64,000 bases of DNA, from NCBI GenBank assembly GCA_964544055.1, contig CAZJAA010000002.1:62001-126000 (forward strand), given 5' to 3'. The position numbers and the translations under genes are program-made. This document shows, piece after piece, positions 36,172 through 44,947 of this stretch (the first letter of the stretch is position 1; each line of letters starts with the position of its first letter). The stretch comes from SIG299 sp964544055 (GTDB lineage Bacteria > Bacillota > Clostridia > Lachnospirales > Lachnospiraceae). The notes under the pieces are model-generated. The model saw only the letters and a program-made list of their open reading frames with translations, did no database searches and was not told where the DNA came from.

Positions 36172-36195
36172 AGTATATCATTTATCTTTGAATAA
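36172..36195 (-). promoter_or_regulatory. Possible promoter of the polysaccharide operon
   Basis: A -10-like TATACT (36172-36177) lies in the 150-base gap upstream of the PqqD gene. The matching -35 (TTTATT, ~36195-36200) is poor, so an activator may be needed. No c-di-GMP riboswitch was recognised here. Confidence 0.3.
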
Positions 36196-36200
36196 ATAAA

Positions 36201-36246
36201 GCACTTTTTTCAATTAAAGCATAGAAATTTTGAAAAAAGTGCTTTT
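36201..36246 (-). terminator. Terminator of the MATE gene
   Basis: Perfect 13-bp arms GCACTTTTTTCAA (36201-36213) and TTGAAAAAAGTGC (36230-36242). T-rich sequence follows on both strands. It lies 12 bases after the MATE stop and separates that gene from the polysaccharide operon. Confidence 0.8.
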
Positions 36247-36257
36247 TATCTTTTCTT

Positions 36258-37688
36258 CTATTGTTTTACAGTCTGTTGCTTTCTTTCCGACCATTCTTTC
36301 ATCATTTTTCTTATTTCAATAAAATAAGTGATTCCAAGCGGAATTGCTGCCGCCATCCAGGCAATTGGTCCTGCCAGACAAATGCCGGTAAAACCTATCA
36401 GGGAAGGCAGTGTAAAAGAAACTACGCTTCTTGCTATCAATTCAAACACACCTGCCATCAGTGGCATAAAGCTTTTTCCCACTCCCTGCAGCATATTCCG
36501 GTACACAAAAATCATATTCAGGAATGGGAAGAACATTGCACAGATACGCAGATAAATCATGGCGGTATCCACAACCTCCGGCTGATTTCCATCCAGAAAC
36601 AGTTTTGTTAACGGTTCTCCGAATAAAAACAGGATAAGGCTTGCCAGCACCGCAAAAATCAGGGTTAAAATGGTGCATTTTGTCACACCCTCTTTAATAC
36701 GGTCTACCCGGTCCGCACCAAGATTCTGTCCGGAATAGTTTGCCATTGTAACGCCAAAGGTTCCTGCCGGCTGTGTTACCAGCTGTTCCACCTTACACGC
36801 CGCTGTATAAGCAGCAATTGTTGTGGAGCCAAACAGATTTAAAGCCCCCTGTAAGATAACGGTTCCGATTGCTGTAATGGAAAACTGAAATGCCATCGGA
36901 AGACCGATAAACAGATGTCTTCCATACATCCATTTTTCGGCCAGGGCATCTTTTTTGGACAGATGCAGCATCGGATATTTTTTCATCATATAAATAAAGC
37001 ACAACACTCCGGAAACACCCTGGGAGATTACCGTTGCCCAGGCTGCGCCTGCAATTCCCATATTGAAGTTTATAATAAATACCAAATCCAGAGCAACATT
37101 CAATATGGAAGAAATAATCAAAAAGTACAAGGGCGTCCGACTGTCACCGATGGCACGCAGGATGCAGGCAAGAATATTATACAGCATCATGGTAAACATA
37201 CCGCCAAAAATTACAACAATATACTCATAGGCTCCCTGAAAAATGTCTTCCGGCGTGTTAATCAGGTGAAGAAGTCCCTTTGTGCCAAGCGTTGCCGCCA
37301 GTGTCAGAACAATGGTAAAGCCCGTGGCCAGTTCTACCGCTGCTGCCACTGCTTTTTTCATACCGGTAATGTCTCCGGCTCCAAATCTTTGAGCAACCAA
37401 AACCGCAAAACCGCTTGTAATTCCAGAAGCAAATCCCAGAACCAGAAAATTTAATGGTCCCGTGGTCCCCACAGCCGCCAGTGCCTGGGTTCCTAAAATT
37501 TTTCCTACAATAATTGTATCTACCATGCTGTAAAACTGCTGAAAAATATTTCCTAATAAAAGCGGAATGGAAAACCACAAAATCAACTGAAATGGCTCTC
37601 CCTGCGTCATATCCTTGCCGCCCTGTGTCCTGCTCTTTACCTTTTCTCTGCTCTCTTTCACGCCCATGCCTCCATTTTTATTATTCAC
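36258..37688 (-). CDS. MATE-family multidrug efflux protein
   Basis: 476 residues (as counted from the GTG at 37688), 12 membrane segments. LILWFSIPLLLGNIFQQFYSMVDTIIVGK and AVGTTGPLNFLVLGFASGIT are typical of DinF/NorM-like MATE antiporters that use sodium or proton gradients. The start is uncertain: an ATG 19 codons downstream (near 37631, context AAGGATATG) better matches family length. It is divergent from the FkbM gene. Confidence 0.9.
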   Translation of the reverse strand: MNNKNGGMGVKESREKVKSRTQGGKDMTQGEPFQLILWFSIPLLLGNIFQQFYSMVDTIIVGKILGTQALAAVGTTGPLNFLVLGFASGITSGFAVLVAQRFGAGDITGMKKAVAAAVELATGFTIVLTLAATLGTKGLLHLINTPEDIFQGAYEYIVVIFGGMFTMMLYNILACILRAIGDSRTPLYFLIISSILNVALDLVFIINFNMGIAGAAWATVISQGVSGVLCFIYMMKKYPMLHLSKKDALAEKWMYGRHLFIGLPMAFQFSITAIGTVILQGALNLFGSTTIAAYTAACKVEQLVTQPAGTFGVTMANYSGQNLGADRVDRIKEGVTKCTILTLIFAVLASLILFLFGEPLTKLFLDGNQPEVVDTAMIYLRICAMFFPFLNMIFVYRNMLQGVGKSFMPLMAGVFELIARSVVSFTLPSLIGFTGICLAGPIAWMAAAIPLGITYFIEIRKMMKEWSERKQQTVKQ

Positions 37689-37881
37689 ATACTCTCATCT
37701 GCATTCAACACACCTGTGGTGCGCTCCCATGCAAAAAAATCATTACAAAATCAGCCGCTGTTTTAGCGGCAACATTTGTCATATCATAAAATCCATGAAA
37801 AAGCAATAATTTTTTTGATTTTTTTTGAAAGCTATGGTACACTTTCTTCCGGAAGAACATAAAAGACGAAAGGAGTCACTT

Positions 37882-38781
37882 GTGAGCAAAACAACAGAAA
37901 GCATAAAAAAGCTGCGCATTTTCGTGCAGAATCATATCCGCGGCACAGTGGCAGGCGATGCGTTCGTTTCTTTTTTTAAGGCACTTGGTGTCAATGACTG
38001 GTTCACCAGAATTTTATATTCCAAGGAGCGTACGGAACCCACCAAAAGTATGCAAAATACTGCAAAATATTTTTCAGAACAAAAAGATAAAACAGAACAG
38101 ATTGCAGCTCTTTTTGCAGATGAGGCTTCCAGAGAAACTTATTTTGCCGCCATCCGGTACCGCACTACACACAATCCAAAGGATGCACCTGTTTTTACAA
38201 AGCACGACCAATATTTTGTAAAAGACCTCATTTTTCTTTCCGACCATGAAGTTTTTATTGACTGCGGTGCCTTTGACGGTGACACCATGAAAGCTTTTCT
38301 GAAAGCCTGTCACAACCGTTATCAAAGCATCGTCTGCTTTGAACCGGTCGAAGAATATCATCACCGTTTGGAAAAACGCAGCAAGAGAAAAAATGTAACC
38401 GCTATCTGCGCTGGAGTTTACAAAACCTCTACCACACTGCAATTTAACGCAGAAGGCGGCAAAGGCTCCTCTATTTCTTCTTCTGCCGAGCATACCATTT
38501 CCGTTCCGGTTTGTGCCATTGATGATGTGCCGGAATGTAACGAAGCAACCTTTATCAAAATGGATATCGAAGGTTCGGAGTTTGCTGCCCTGCAGGGTGC
38601 AAAGCAGACCATACTCCGCAACAAGCCAAAGCTTGCCATCTGTATTTATCATCGTAACAAAGATTTTATTGAAATTCCGGAATGGATACACAAGCTGGTG
38701 CCGGAATATAAGCTTTATGTAAGACATCATGCTTACTCCATAAATGAAACCGTACTTTATGCTATCCCACCGGAAAACTGA
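37882..38781 (+). CDS. FkbM-family methyltransferase
   Basis: 299 residues. FIDCGAFDGDTMKAFLKAC is the SAM-binding motif and FIKMDIEGSEFAALQGA the FkbM signature. Family members methylate sugar or polyketide hydroxyls and are frequent near glycan genes. The GTG at 37882 follows AAAGGAGTCACTT, a far better start than the TTG or ATG upstream. It lies alone on the plus strand, next to the polysaccharide region, and ends in a bidirectional terminator shared with ilvC. Confidence 0.9.
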   Translation: MSKTTESIKKLRIFVQNHIRGTVAGDAFVSFFKALGVNDWFTRILYSKERTEPTKSMQNTAKYFSEQKDKTEQIAALFADEASRETYFAAIRYRTTHNPKDAPVFTKHDQYFVKDLIFLSDHEVFIDCGAFDGDTMKAFLKACHNRYQSIVCFEPVEEYHHRLEKRSKRKNVTAICAGVYKTSTTLQFNAEGGKGSSISSSAEHTISVPVCAIDDVPECNEATFIKMDIEGSEFAALQGAKQTILRNKPKLAICIYHRNKDFIEIPEWIHKLVPEYKLYVRHHAYSINETVLYAIPPEN

Positions 38782-38804
38782 CCGCATTGTACCTCAGCAA
38801 AGCC

Positions 38805-38860
38805 AAAAGAGTCCGCCGTATTTCTTTCACTAAAAGAAATACCACGGACTCTTTTCTTTT
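38805..38860. terminator. Bidirectional terminator between FkbM and ilvC
   Basis: A long stem (AAAAGAGTCCG at 38805 with CGGACTCTTTT ending at 38855, with inner TATTTCTTT/AAAGAAATA) is bordered by T-rich sequence on both strands. Two inner positions are mismatched. Confidence 0.85.
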
Positions 38861-38874
38861 CATTTTATACGTTT

Positions 38875-39894
38875 TTAGTTGTTGATAAATTTGTCGTCCT
38901 CGTTGTTCCAGCTGTAAAGAGCACGGATTTCTTCACCAACCTTTTCGGATGGATGCTCTGCTGCGAGCTTTCTCATAGCCTTGAAGTGAACCTGACGGCC
39001 GGCTGGGGACATATCTAATAAGAATTCCTTTGCAAAGGTACCATCCTGAATGTCGGACAGAATCTTCTTCATGGTCTTCTTTGTTTCTTCGGTAATAAGC
39101 TTTGGACCGGTTACATAGTCACCATATTCTGCTGTGTTGGAAATAGAATATCTCATACCGGCAAAACCAGACTGATAAATTAAGTCAACAATAAGCTTCA
39201 TTTCATGGATACACTCAAAGTAAGCGTTTCTTGGGTCGTAGCCTGCTTCTACAAGAGTTTCAAATCCAGCCTGCATCAGTGCGCAAACACCGCCGCAAAG
39301 AACTGCCTGCTCACCAAAAAGGTCCGTTTCAGTTTCTGTACGGAACGTTGTTTCCAGAACACCGGCTCTTGCACCACCGATTGCTGCTGCATATGCTAAT
39401 GCCATATCCAGAGCCTTGCCTGTTGCATCCTGTTCTACTGCTACCAGACAAGGAACACCCTTACCTGCCTGATACTCGGAACGAACGGTGTGACCAGGTC
39501 CCTTAGGTGCAATCATGGTTACGTCTACATCTGCCGGAGGCTTAATGCAGCCAAAATGAATGTTGAAGCCATGAGCAAACATTAACATGTTGCCTGCTTC
39601 CAGGTTTGGCTCAATATCTTTCTTGTACATATCTGCCTGTAATTCATCATTGATAAGAATCATGATGACATCTGCTCTCTTGGCAGCTTCTGCTGCTGTA
39701 TATACCTTAAGTCCCTGCTTTTCAGCCTTTGCCCAGGACTTACTGCCTTCATAAAGACCAACGATTACGTTGACACCAGATTCCTTCATGTTTAATGCGT
39801 GGGCATGACCTTGACTGCCGTAACCGATAACTGCTACCGTCTTTCCTTCCAACATGGAAATGTTACAATCCTGCTCATAATAAATCTTTGCCAT
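38875..39894 (-). CDS. ilvC: Ketol-acid reductoisomerase
   Basis: 339 residues, class I. KTVAVIGYGSQGHAHALNMKESG is the NAD(P)H-binding loop. The acidic metal-binding residues lie in the helical C-terminal domain (TETDLFGEQAVLCGG, ECIHEMKLIVDLIYQSG). It converts acetolactate and acetohydroxybutyrate to dihydroxy acids in branched-chain amino acid synthesis. It follows ilvN after a 110-base gap with a hairpin, probably in the same transcript. Confidence 0.98.
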   Translation of the reverse strand: MAKIYYEQDCNISMLEGKTVAVIGYGSQGHAHALNMKESGVNVIVGLYEGSKSWAKAEKQGLKVYTAAEAAKRADVIMILINDELQADMYKKDIEPNLEAGNMLMFAHGFNIHFGCIKPPADVDVTMIAPKGPGHTVRSEYQAGKGVPCLVAVEQDATGKALDMALAYAAAIGGARAGVLETTFRTETETDLFGEQAVLCGGVCALMQAGFETLVEAGYDPRNAYFECIHEMKLIVDLIYQSGFAGMRYSISNTAEYGDYVTGPKLITEETKKTMKKILSDIQDGTFAKEFLLDMSPAGRQVHFKAMRKLAAEHPSEKVGEEIRALYSWNNEDDKFINN

Positions 39895-39919
39895 TTTTAT
39901 AATCCTCCTTTAGTTCTTG

Positions 39920-39946
39920 ATAACAGAAAATGAAATTTTCTGTTAT
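39920..39946. repeat. Hairpin between ilvN and ilvC
   Basis: Perfect 11-bp arms (39920-39930, 39936-39946) around TGAAA, directly upstream of the ilvC ribosome site. It lacks a T run, so mRNA processing or differential expression is more likely than termination. Confidence 0.65.
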
Positions 39947-40004
39947 ATTATGGAGTGAAAATACGAGCCTCTGCGAGCAGAGGATTTTCCTCCTTTAGTT
40001 TTGG

Positions 40005-40511
40005 TTAATCATCTATGTACTCGCCCATGTCACCAGTGCCTCTGGAGAGACCGGTGATGCCGGTGCGGGCAATTTCTTTAATGGTATAGCCTTCTAACAG
40101 TTCTATAAATGCGGCAAGCTTTGCCTCATTGCCGGTAAGCTCTATCATTAAAGAATCCTGCGCTACATCCACGATTTTGGCGCGGAAGATATCAGCAATG
40201 GAAATTACGGACTGACGTTCCTGTGGGCTTACTGCCACTTTCACTAAAATAAGCTCTCTGGATACCGACTGTCCCGGCGGAAGCTCTTTAATGTCTTTAA
40301 CATCTTCCAGCTTGGCGAGCTGTTTTTTTATCTGGTCCAGAATCTGCTCATCCTCGGTAACAACAATTGTCATACGGGAAAATCTGCTGTCTTCTGTAAC
40401 GCCAACCGTAAGACTGTCGATATTGAACCCTCTGCGGCTGAACAGACCTGCCACACGGCTTAAAACACCGGAGGTATTGTCTACCAGAATCGATAAAACC
40501 ATTTTTCTCAT
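40005..40511 (-). CDS. ilvN: Acetolactate synthase small (regulatory) subunit
   Basis: 168 residues. The N-terminal ACT domain begins MRKMVLSILVDNTSGVLSRVAGLFSRRGFNIDSL, the valine-binding consensus of IlvN/IlvH, and a second ALS-ss C domain follows. It binds and activates the catalytic subunit (ilvB), which is not in the window. It is followed by ilvC. Confidence 0.97.
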   Translation of the reverse strand: MRKMVLSILVDNTSGVLSRVAGLFSRRGFNIDSLTVGVTEDSRFSRMTIVVTEDEQILDQIKKQLAKLEDVKDIKELPPGQSVSRELILVKVAVSPQERQSVISIADIFRAKIVDVAQDSLMIELTGNEAKLAAFIELLEGYTIKEIARTGITGLSRGTGDMGEYIDD

Positions 40512-40574
40512 AGAATCATCTCTCTTTCTGATTTTGTCGCTTTAATTCGTTATAGCGTTAATTTAATTTCTATT

Positions 40575-40603
40575 ATTGTACCCCTGTGCTTTCTTAATGT
40601 CAA
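40575..40603 (-). promoter_or_regulatory. ilvNC promoter
   Basis: -35 TTGACA (40598-40603), 17-base spacer, -10 TACAAT (40575-40580). The leader is only ~60 bases and shows no T-box or attenuator. Confidence 0.85.
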
Positions 40604-40688
40604 GCGAAAAATCCGAATTGATTTAATTTCGCAGCAGAAAGCAGATGGGATAATCCCATTTTTTCTAATCATGGTAAAATCTATTATT

Positions 40689-41600
40689 TTACTTTTCCAA
40701 CACAAAATCCCTCAAATACACAAACCCTTCGTCAATCGCCCGAAGCACTGCCTTGGAAGAAATGGTTGCGCCTGTTACCACATCCACTTTGGTTGCCTCC
40801 ACTTCCGTTTCTGCCTCACTTATACCCTTTGCCTGTGTTATTGCCTGATTGACCAGGTCTACAAAATCATCCACATAAATACTGACTCCGGATACCACGT
40901 CCGTATATCCGCTCTCGTTTCTGATTCCATCGGTTGTCTGATGTTCCACTACAAAGGATGCCAAAGCCTCGGACTGTTCTTTCCAGGTCGGATTTCCCTC
41001 TACCATGACATACTGACCATTTGCAGAAAGCTCCGCTTTGGAAGCCCCTTCTATAATTTCATCCCAGACTACAGCCGTTATTTTTTCATTTTCTACGGTT
41101 ATCATTGCAAAATTATAATCACCGGTTTCTGTTTTCTTCGTCTGTCCGGTATAGATTCCGTCAGTGAGTGCAATGTCTTCTTCTCCGGATGCTTCCTGTC
41201 CTGAGCCAAGAATGGCAGAAATATCCAGTCCATCGGTTGTTACCGGAAGATGGACTCCAGCAAGCTTGTCCTTATTTTCTTTTTCATTTACCTTAGAACC
41301 ATAGCCTTCGGTTTCGGTGTGCTGAATCACATCATAGGAAACCAGCGTCTGCCCATCCGCAGAATATATTATTTTCAGCAGCATTTCACCACCATAACCG
41401 TTTTCCGAAACAACTAACGTGTAGGTCCCGTCAGCATTTCGTTCTGCCTCTTTTATTTTTGTACTGGCACCTGTAATATCCAGTACAACACGTCCTGCAT
41501 TTTCCTGTCGGGAAATTGCAATGGAAACACCTCCTGTTACCAGCGTTGCCGCTGCCAGACAAAGAATTGCCCGCAGACCATTATCTTTCTTATGCTTCAT
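40689..41600 (-). CDS. FMN-binding-domain extracytoplasmic protein
   Basis: 303 residues. A signal/membrane segment (~10-28) precedes two FMN_bind repeats: the first includes HTETEGYGSKV, the second ends VVTGATISSKAVLRAI. The TGAT motif is the usual site where ApbE attaches FMN through a phosphoester to Thr. The second repeat carries this site; the first does not. The protein would carry electrons outside the membrane. The flavin transferase ApbE is divergent from it, 111 bases away, and no Rnf/Nqr genes are adjacent. Confidence 0.88.
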   Translation of the reverse strand: MKHKKDNGLRAILCLAAATLVTGGVSIAISRQENAGRVVLDITGASTKIKEAERNADGTYTLVVSENGYGGEMLLKIIYSADGQTLVSYDVIQHTETEGYGSKVNEKENKDKLAGVHLPVTTDGLDISAILGSGQEASGEEDIALTDGIYTGQTKKTETGDYNFAMITVENEKITAVVWDEIIEGASKAELSANGQYVMVEGNPTWKEQSEALASFVVEHQTTDGIRNESGYTDVVSGVSIYVDDFVDLVNQAITQAKGISEAETEVEATKVDVVTGATISSKAVLRAIDEGFVYLRDFVLEK

Positions 41601-41711
41601 ACTTTCACACTTTCCTCCATTTCTTCAAAAAAGTTGCCATTGACAGCCTGGTACAAAACCTTTAAAATGCAAAGCAAACAGGTGCAGAACCCTGCACGGA
41701 AAGAGGTTCCC

Positions 41712-42863
41712 TTGAAACAACCAAGACACTTTAAATACTATGTTTTTCTGTTGCTCCTGCTGTCCGCCACAATGCTCGTCAGCGGCTGCAACAATCCCTT
41801 TACAGAGCATTCGTCCAGCCAGACACAGCAAAATTCGCAAAACAGTGAAGCCGTCGAAGCTCCTGCCGGTGAGAACTATCTTGTCATTCCATTGACTACA
41901 GGCAATGTTTCTCCTATTTCTGCCTGCAGCTATGACCTGCTGAATACCGTTTGCACCATTCAGCTATATGATACCACGGATTACAATACTTTAAACGAAT
42001 GTTTTGCATTAATTTATCATTATGAGACATTGTTCAGCCGTACCTTGGAGGGTTCCGAAGTATTTACCCTCAACCACACTTCCGCATCCTCTGATACCGC
42101 AGTACGCCTTCCTGTTTCGGACGAGCTAGCGGATATCCTTAAGCTTTCCCTTTATTTTGGAGAGCTTTCCGGCGGTGCGTTGGATGTAAGCATTGCCCCA
42201 CTGTCCGCCCTTTGGGATTTTTCCAATCCGGAGCACACTTCCGAAGCACCGTCCAAAGCTTCCATTTTAGCTGCTCTCCCACTGGTAAATTACAAAAATA
42301 TTGCACTGGATGAAAATACACTGACATTTTCCAAAGCCGGTATGCAGCTGGAGCTTGGTGCGATTGCCAAGGGATATATTGCTGACCGTGTCAAGGAATT
42401 TCTTTTATCCAAAGGAGTTACAAGTGCCATTATCAATCTGGGCGGCAACATTCTCCTCGTTGGCGAAAAGCCGGATGGCAACACGTTTCATGTTGGCATA
42501 CAGAAGCCCTTTGAGGAACGGGATTCCGTTGTTGCAGCCATTACGGAGCTTCGAGACTGCTCTATGGTTTCCTCCGGTGTATATGAACGTTTTTTTTATG
42601 ATGCCGAAGGAAGCTTTTATCATCACATTTTAAATCCGGAAAATGGCTATCCGTGCGATACCGGACTGTTGCAGGTCACAGTCATAAGTCCTGACTCTGC
42701 TACCGGTGACGCTTTAAGCACTGCCTGTTTCGCCCTTGGAATTACAAAGGGAATGGAACTTATCCACTCCCTGGAAAATGTCTATGCCTTATTTATCACT
42801 TCTGACGGAGAACTGCATTTTTCCGATGGTTTTCTGGAAAATATTCCAACAAAAAACAACTGA
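41712..42863 (+). CDS. apbE: FAD:protein FMN transferase, lipoprotein
   Basis: 383 residues from a TTG at 41712, which follows AAGAGGTTCCC. This start gives an ideal lipoprotein signal (MKQPRHFKYYVFLLLLLSAT, then LVSGC lipobox). The ApbE core has ELGAIAKGYIADRV, NLGGNILLVGEKPDG and the C-terminal metal-binding TGDALSTACFALG. It transfers FMN from FAD to Thr of the target motif; the FMN-binding protein encoded next door is the obvious substrate. An ATG at 41667 has no ribosome site. Confidence 0.93.
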   Translation: MKQPRHFKYYVFLLLLLSATMLVSGCNNPFTEHSSSQTQQNSQNSEAVEAPAGENYLVIPLTTGNVSPISACSYDLLNTVCTIQLYDTTDYNTLNECFALIYHYETLFSRTLEGSEVFTLNHTSASSDTAVRLPVSDELADILKLSLYFGELSGGALDVSIAPLSALWDFSNPEHTSEAPSKASILAALPLVNYKNIALDENTLTFSKAGMQLELGAIAKGYIADRVKEFLLSKGVTSAIINLGGNILLVGEKPDGNTFHVGIQKPFEERDSVVAAITELRDCSMVSSGVYERFFYDAEGSFYHHILNPENGYPCDTGLLQVTVISPDSATGDALSTACFALGITKGMELIHSLENVYALFITSDGELHFSDGFLENIPTKNN

Positions 42864-42870
42864 CACCGGC

Positions 42871-43701
42871 TTATTTCTTTTTTATGATTTCACCCTGATA
42901 ATGCGCTTTCCGCTGCTCCACTGGCGGAAGGCTTTTATATTCTCCGTACATATGAGTAAGGTATGCTTCATACTTCGCCGGTACACGAAGCATACAGTCC
43001 TCAAACGGCAGATAAACCGCTTCTTCCTGCAAACCGAAATATTCAGCCGACACAATTTCCCTTGTTTTATAAGCCCCTGTAATCGTGCCAATATACTTTG
43101 CCGTTTCCACCTGTTGTTTTCGAAACACTTTGTCCATCCGTTGGTAAACCCATTCTTTCGTAACAAGCTTATAGAGCCTCAGGGTTCGGCAGACTTTTAA
43201 TACCTGCTGTTCCCATTTCGGACGACTGGTTAAAATGCCGGTATTTACATTAGATGCACCGCACAAAAAACGCAGAAACAGAACTCTGATAAAATAAAGT
43301 TTCCGCAACAGCGGATTATCCGGCGTACCATCTAACGGCATAATATCCACCAGATAACCCGGTCGTTTATCCCCTGTCTCGGTTACTGTTTCGTAAAGCA
43401 GGATTTCTTCACTTCGCAGCTTTGCAAAATAGCTTTGAAATTCTTTATTATATTGATACTGCTCCAGCACAAAGGGCTTGGGAAACTGTTCTGCCAGAGT
43501 AACCAGCCTGTCATAATCTGCACGCGGCATAGCCACATCCACATCATCATCCCATGGGATAAAGCCTTTATGGCGCACGGCACCAAGCAAGGTTCCGCCA
43601 ATGGCGAAATAGGTCAGGCCATGCTCCCTGCAAAATGCTGCAAAGGCTTTTAACGCCGATAAGTCATACTGATGCAGTTCTTCAAAAAAAACGTCACTCA
43701 T
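42871..43701 (-). CDS. LicD-family phosphotransferase/nucleotidyltransferase-fold protein
   Basis: 276 residues. FAIGGTLLGAVRHKGFIPWDDDVDVAMPRADYDRL is the LicD signature with its metal-binding Asp cluster. LicD proteins attach phosphocholine or other phospho-groups to cell-surface glycans. The start at 43701 follows GAGGATAG. It lies 6 bases after the GT2 gene; together they form a small operon that may decorate a surface glycan. It is convergent with apbE. Confidence 0.92.
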   Translation of the reverse strand: MSDVFFEELHQYDLSALKAFAAFCREHGLTYFAIGGTLLGAVRHKGFIPWDDDVDVAMPRADYDRLVTLAEQFPKPFVLEQYQYNKEFQSYFAKLRSEEILLYETVTETGDKRPGYLVDIMPLDGTPDNPLLRKLYFIRVLFLRFLCGASNVNTGILTSRPKWEQQVLKVCRTLRLYKLVTKEWVYQRMDKVFRKQQVETAKYIGTITGAYKTREIVSAEYFGLQEEAVYLPFEDCMLRVPAKYEAYLTHMYGEYKSLPPVEQRKAHYQGEIIKKK

Positions 43702-43707
43702 CTATCC

Positions 43708-44682
43708 TCATTTCCAGTAGGCGTAATTATTGGTTAAATGTAAAATCCAGGACTTTTTCAACAGTCTGTAATTTTTTCCAAGCATATAACCTGTCCACTT
43801 AAACAGATTTTCACCGGCAAAGTCAACCACTTCCATATAGTATTTCTGGTTGATTAAGTAGGATATAACTCCTTTTGCATACTTTAAACTAACTTTTTCC
43901 ATGCTTCCGTTTTTAAACACACGCAGATTTTCCGCATGAGCCACACCCTCATCAAATTTTCGGCGTAACTGGTACATCCAGTTGGAATTTTCGGAGTAAT
44001 ACACCTTTGCTTCCGCACAGTATGCAATACGTCCGCCATTAAAAAGCAGTCCTGCGCCAAACAGATTGCCCTCGCCTGCAATAATTTTATCTGCAAATCC
44101 TCCCTGGGCTTCAAACACATCCCGACGGTACATCGCACAGGCATTGGAAATGCGGTATGTGCGAATACCATAAGTATCTATATCTTCTTTCGTGCGCACA
44201 TAAGATTTCGATGGAAAATAATATAAATAAGTATATGTTTTTAATACGTTGGCAGCGGGACCTGTTACATGTCTTGCAAAAGAAACTCCGGCACCACTTT
44301 CCATGCTCCAGAGCAGTTCCTCAATCATCTTGCTGTCAGCCGGAACTGCATTCTGCTTCATAAACAGTAAAAACGGACTGTTCGTGCGGGCGGCACCTTC
44401 ATTTCGTGTTGCACCCTCATCATATTTTTTTTCTTTCACCGGTACAATTTCAAGCTTCAGTGGCAGCCGATGGTGAAACAGCTTCTGTTTTCCAAAATAT
44501 TTGTAAATCTGTTTCTGCAATCCTTCGCAGGAATCTTCCTTCCAACCGGTTTCCACATTCAAAAGAACGACATTTTCCGGAAGCACCGTCTGACCTGCCA
44601 ACCCCTCCAGCAGTTTAAATAACTTTTTGTCTGCATGGCACACCGGAATAATAACATCAACTTTGCTTTTTAATATTCCCAT
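43708..44682 (-). CDS. GT2-family glycosyltransferase
   Basis: 324 residues. VDVIIPVCHADKKLFKLLE and the EGATRNEGAARTNSPFLLFM segment show a GT-A fold of the rhamnosyl/galactofuranosyl type, and RISNACAMYRRDVFEAQGGF lies in the acceptor region. The ATG at 44682 is 6 bases after GGGAGG, better placed than the ATG two codons upstream. It pairs with LicD downstream. Confidence 0.88.
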   Translation of the reverse strand: MGILKSKVDVIIPVCHADKKLFKLLEGLAGQTVLPENVVLLNVETGWKEDSCEGLQKQIYKYFGKQKLFHHRLPLKLEIVPVKEKKYDEGATRNEGAARTNSPFLLFMKQNAVPADSKMIEELLWSMESGAGVSFARHVTGPAANVLKTYTYLYYFPSKSYVRTKEDIDTYGIRTYRISNACAMYRRDVFEAQGGFADKIIAGEGNLFGAGLLFNGGRIAYCAEAKVYYSENSNWMYQLRRKFDEGVAHAENLRVFKNGSMEKVSLKYAKGVISYLINQKYYMEVVDFAGENLFKWTGYMLGKNYRLLKKSWILHLTNNYAYWK

Positions 44683-44704
44683 AACCATCCTCCCTTTTTA
44701 TCAA

Positions 44705-44757
44705 ATGTACTCTTGAAATTTTCTGAAAGAAGCATTCATGTACTCTTGAATTTTTCT
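44705..44757. repeat. Two 20-bp direct repeats upstream of the GT2-licD operon
   Basis: ATGTACTCTTGAAATTTTCT (44705-44724) and ATGTACTCTTGAATTTTTCT (44738-44757) differ at one base and are 33 bases apart, about three helical turns. They lie in the leader between a weak promoter (TTGAAA ... TAATAG, 44780-44807) and the GT2 start. They may be paired operator sites. Confidence 0.6.
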
Positions 44758-44859
44758 TCCCCAGAACCTTCTCAGGATACTATTATCATAATAACAATTC
44801 TTTTCAAAGGAATCAAGTTTTATTGATAAAAAATTCTGTTATCCGGTACAACCTCCGTG

Positions 44860-44902
44860 CAAAAAGACCTCATGCAGAGGCTGTTTTCTCTGCACAAGGT
44901 CT
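44860..44902 (-). terminator. purL terminator
   Basis: A stem of AGACCT-TGCAGA with TCTGCA-AGGTCT (14-base arms with one mismatched position) is followed on the minus strand by TTTTT. It lies ~45 bases after the purL stop. Confidence 0.85.
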
Positions 44903-44947
44903 GTATTGTTTCATTCCATATTCGATTATAGGTAAGCAGGGCTTGAA

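Noticed and set aside
36031..36257. c-di-GMP riboswitch before the polysaccharide operon
   Set aside because: Neither GEMM-I nor GEMM-II conserved sequence was found; only a terminator and a weak -10 box are visible.
37825..37881. Longer start for the FkbM methyltransferase
   Set aside because: The upstream TTG and ATG have no ribosome site, while GTG 37882 has AAAGGAG at ideal spacing.
40512..40670. T-box or attenuator before ilvN
   Set aside because: The leader from the clear promoter is only ~60 bases and has no T-box core or terminator.
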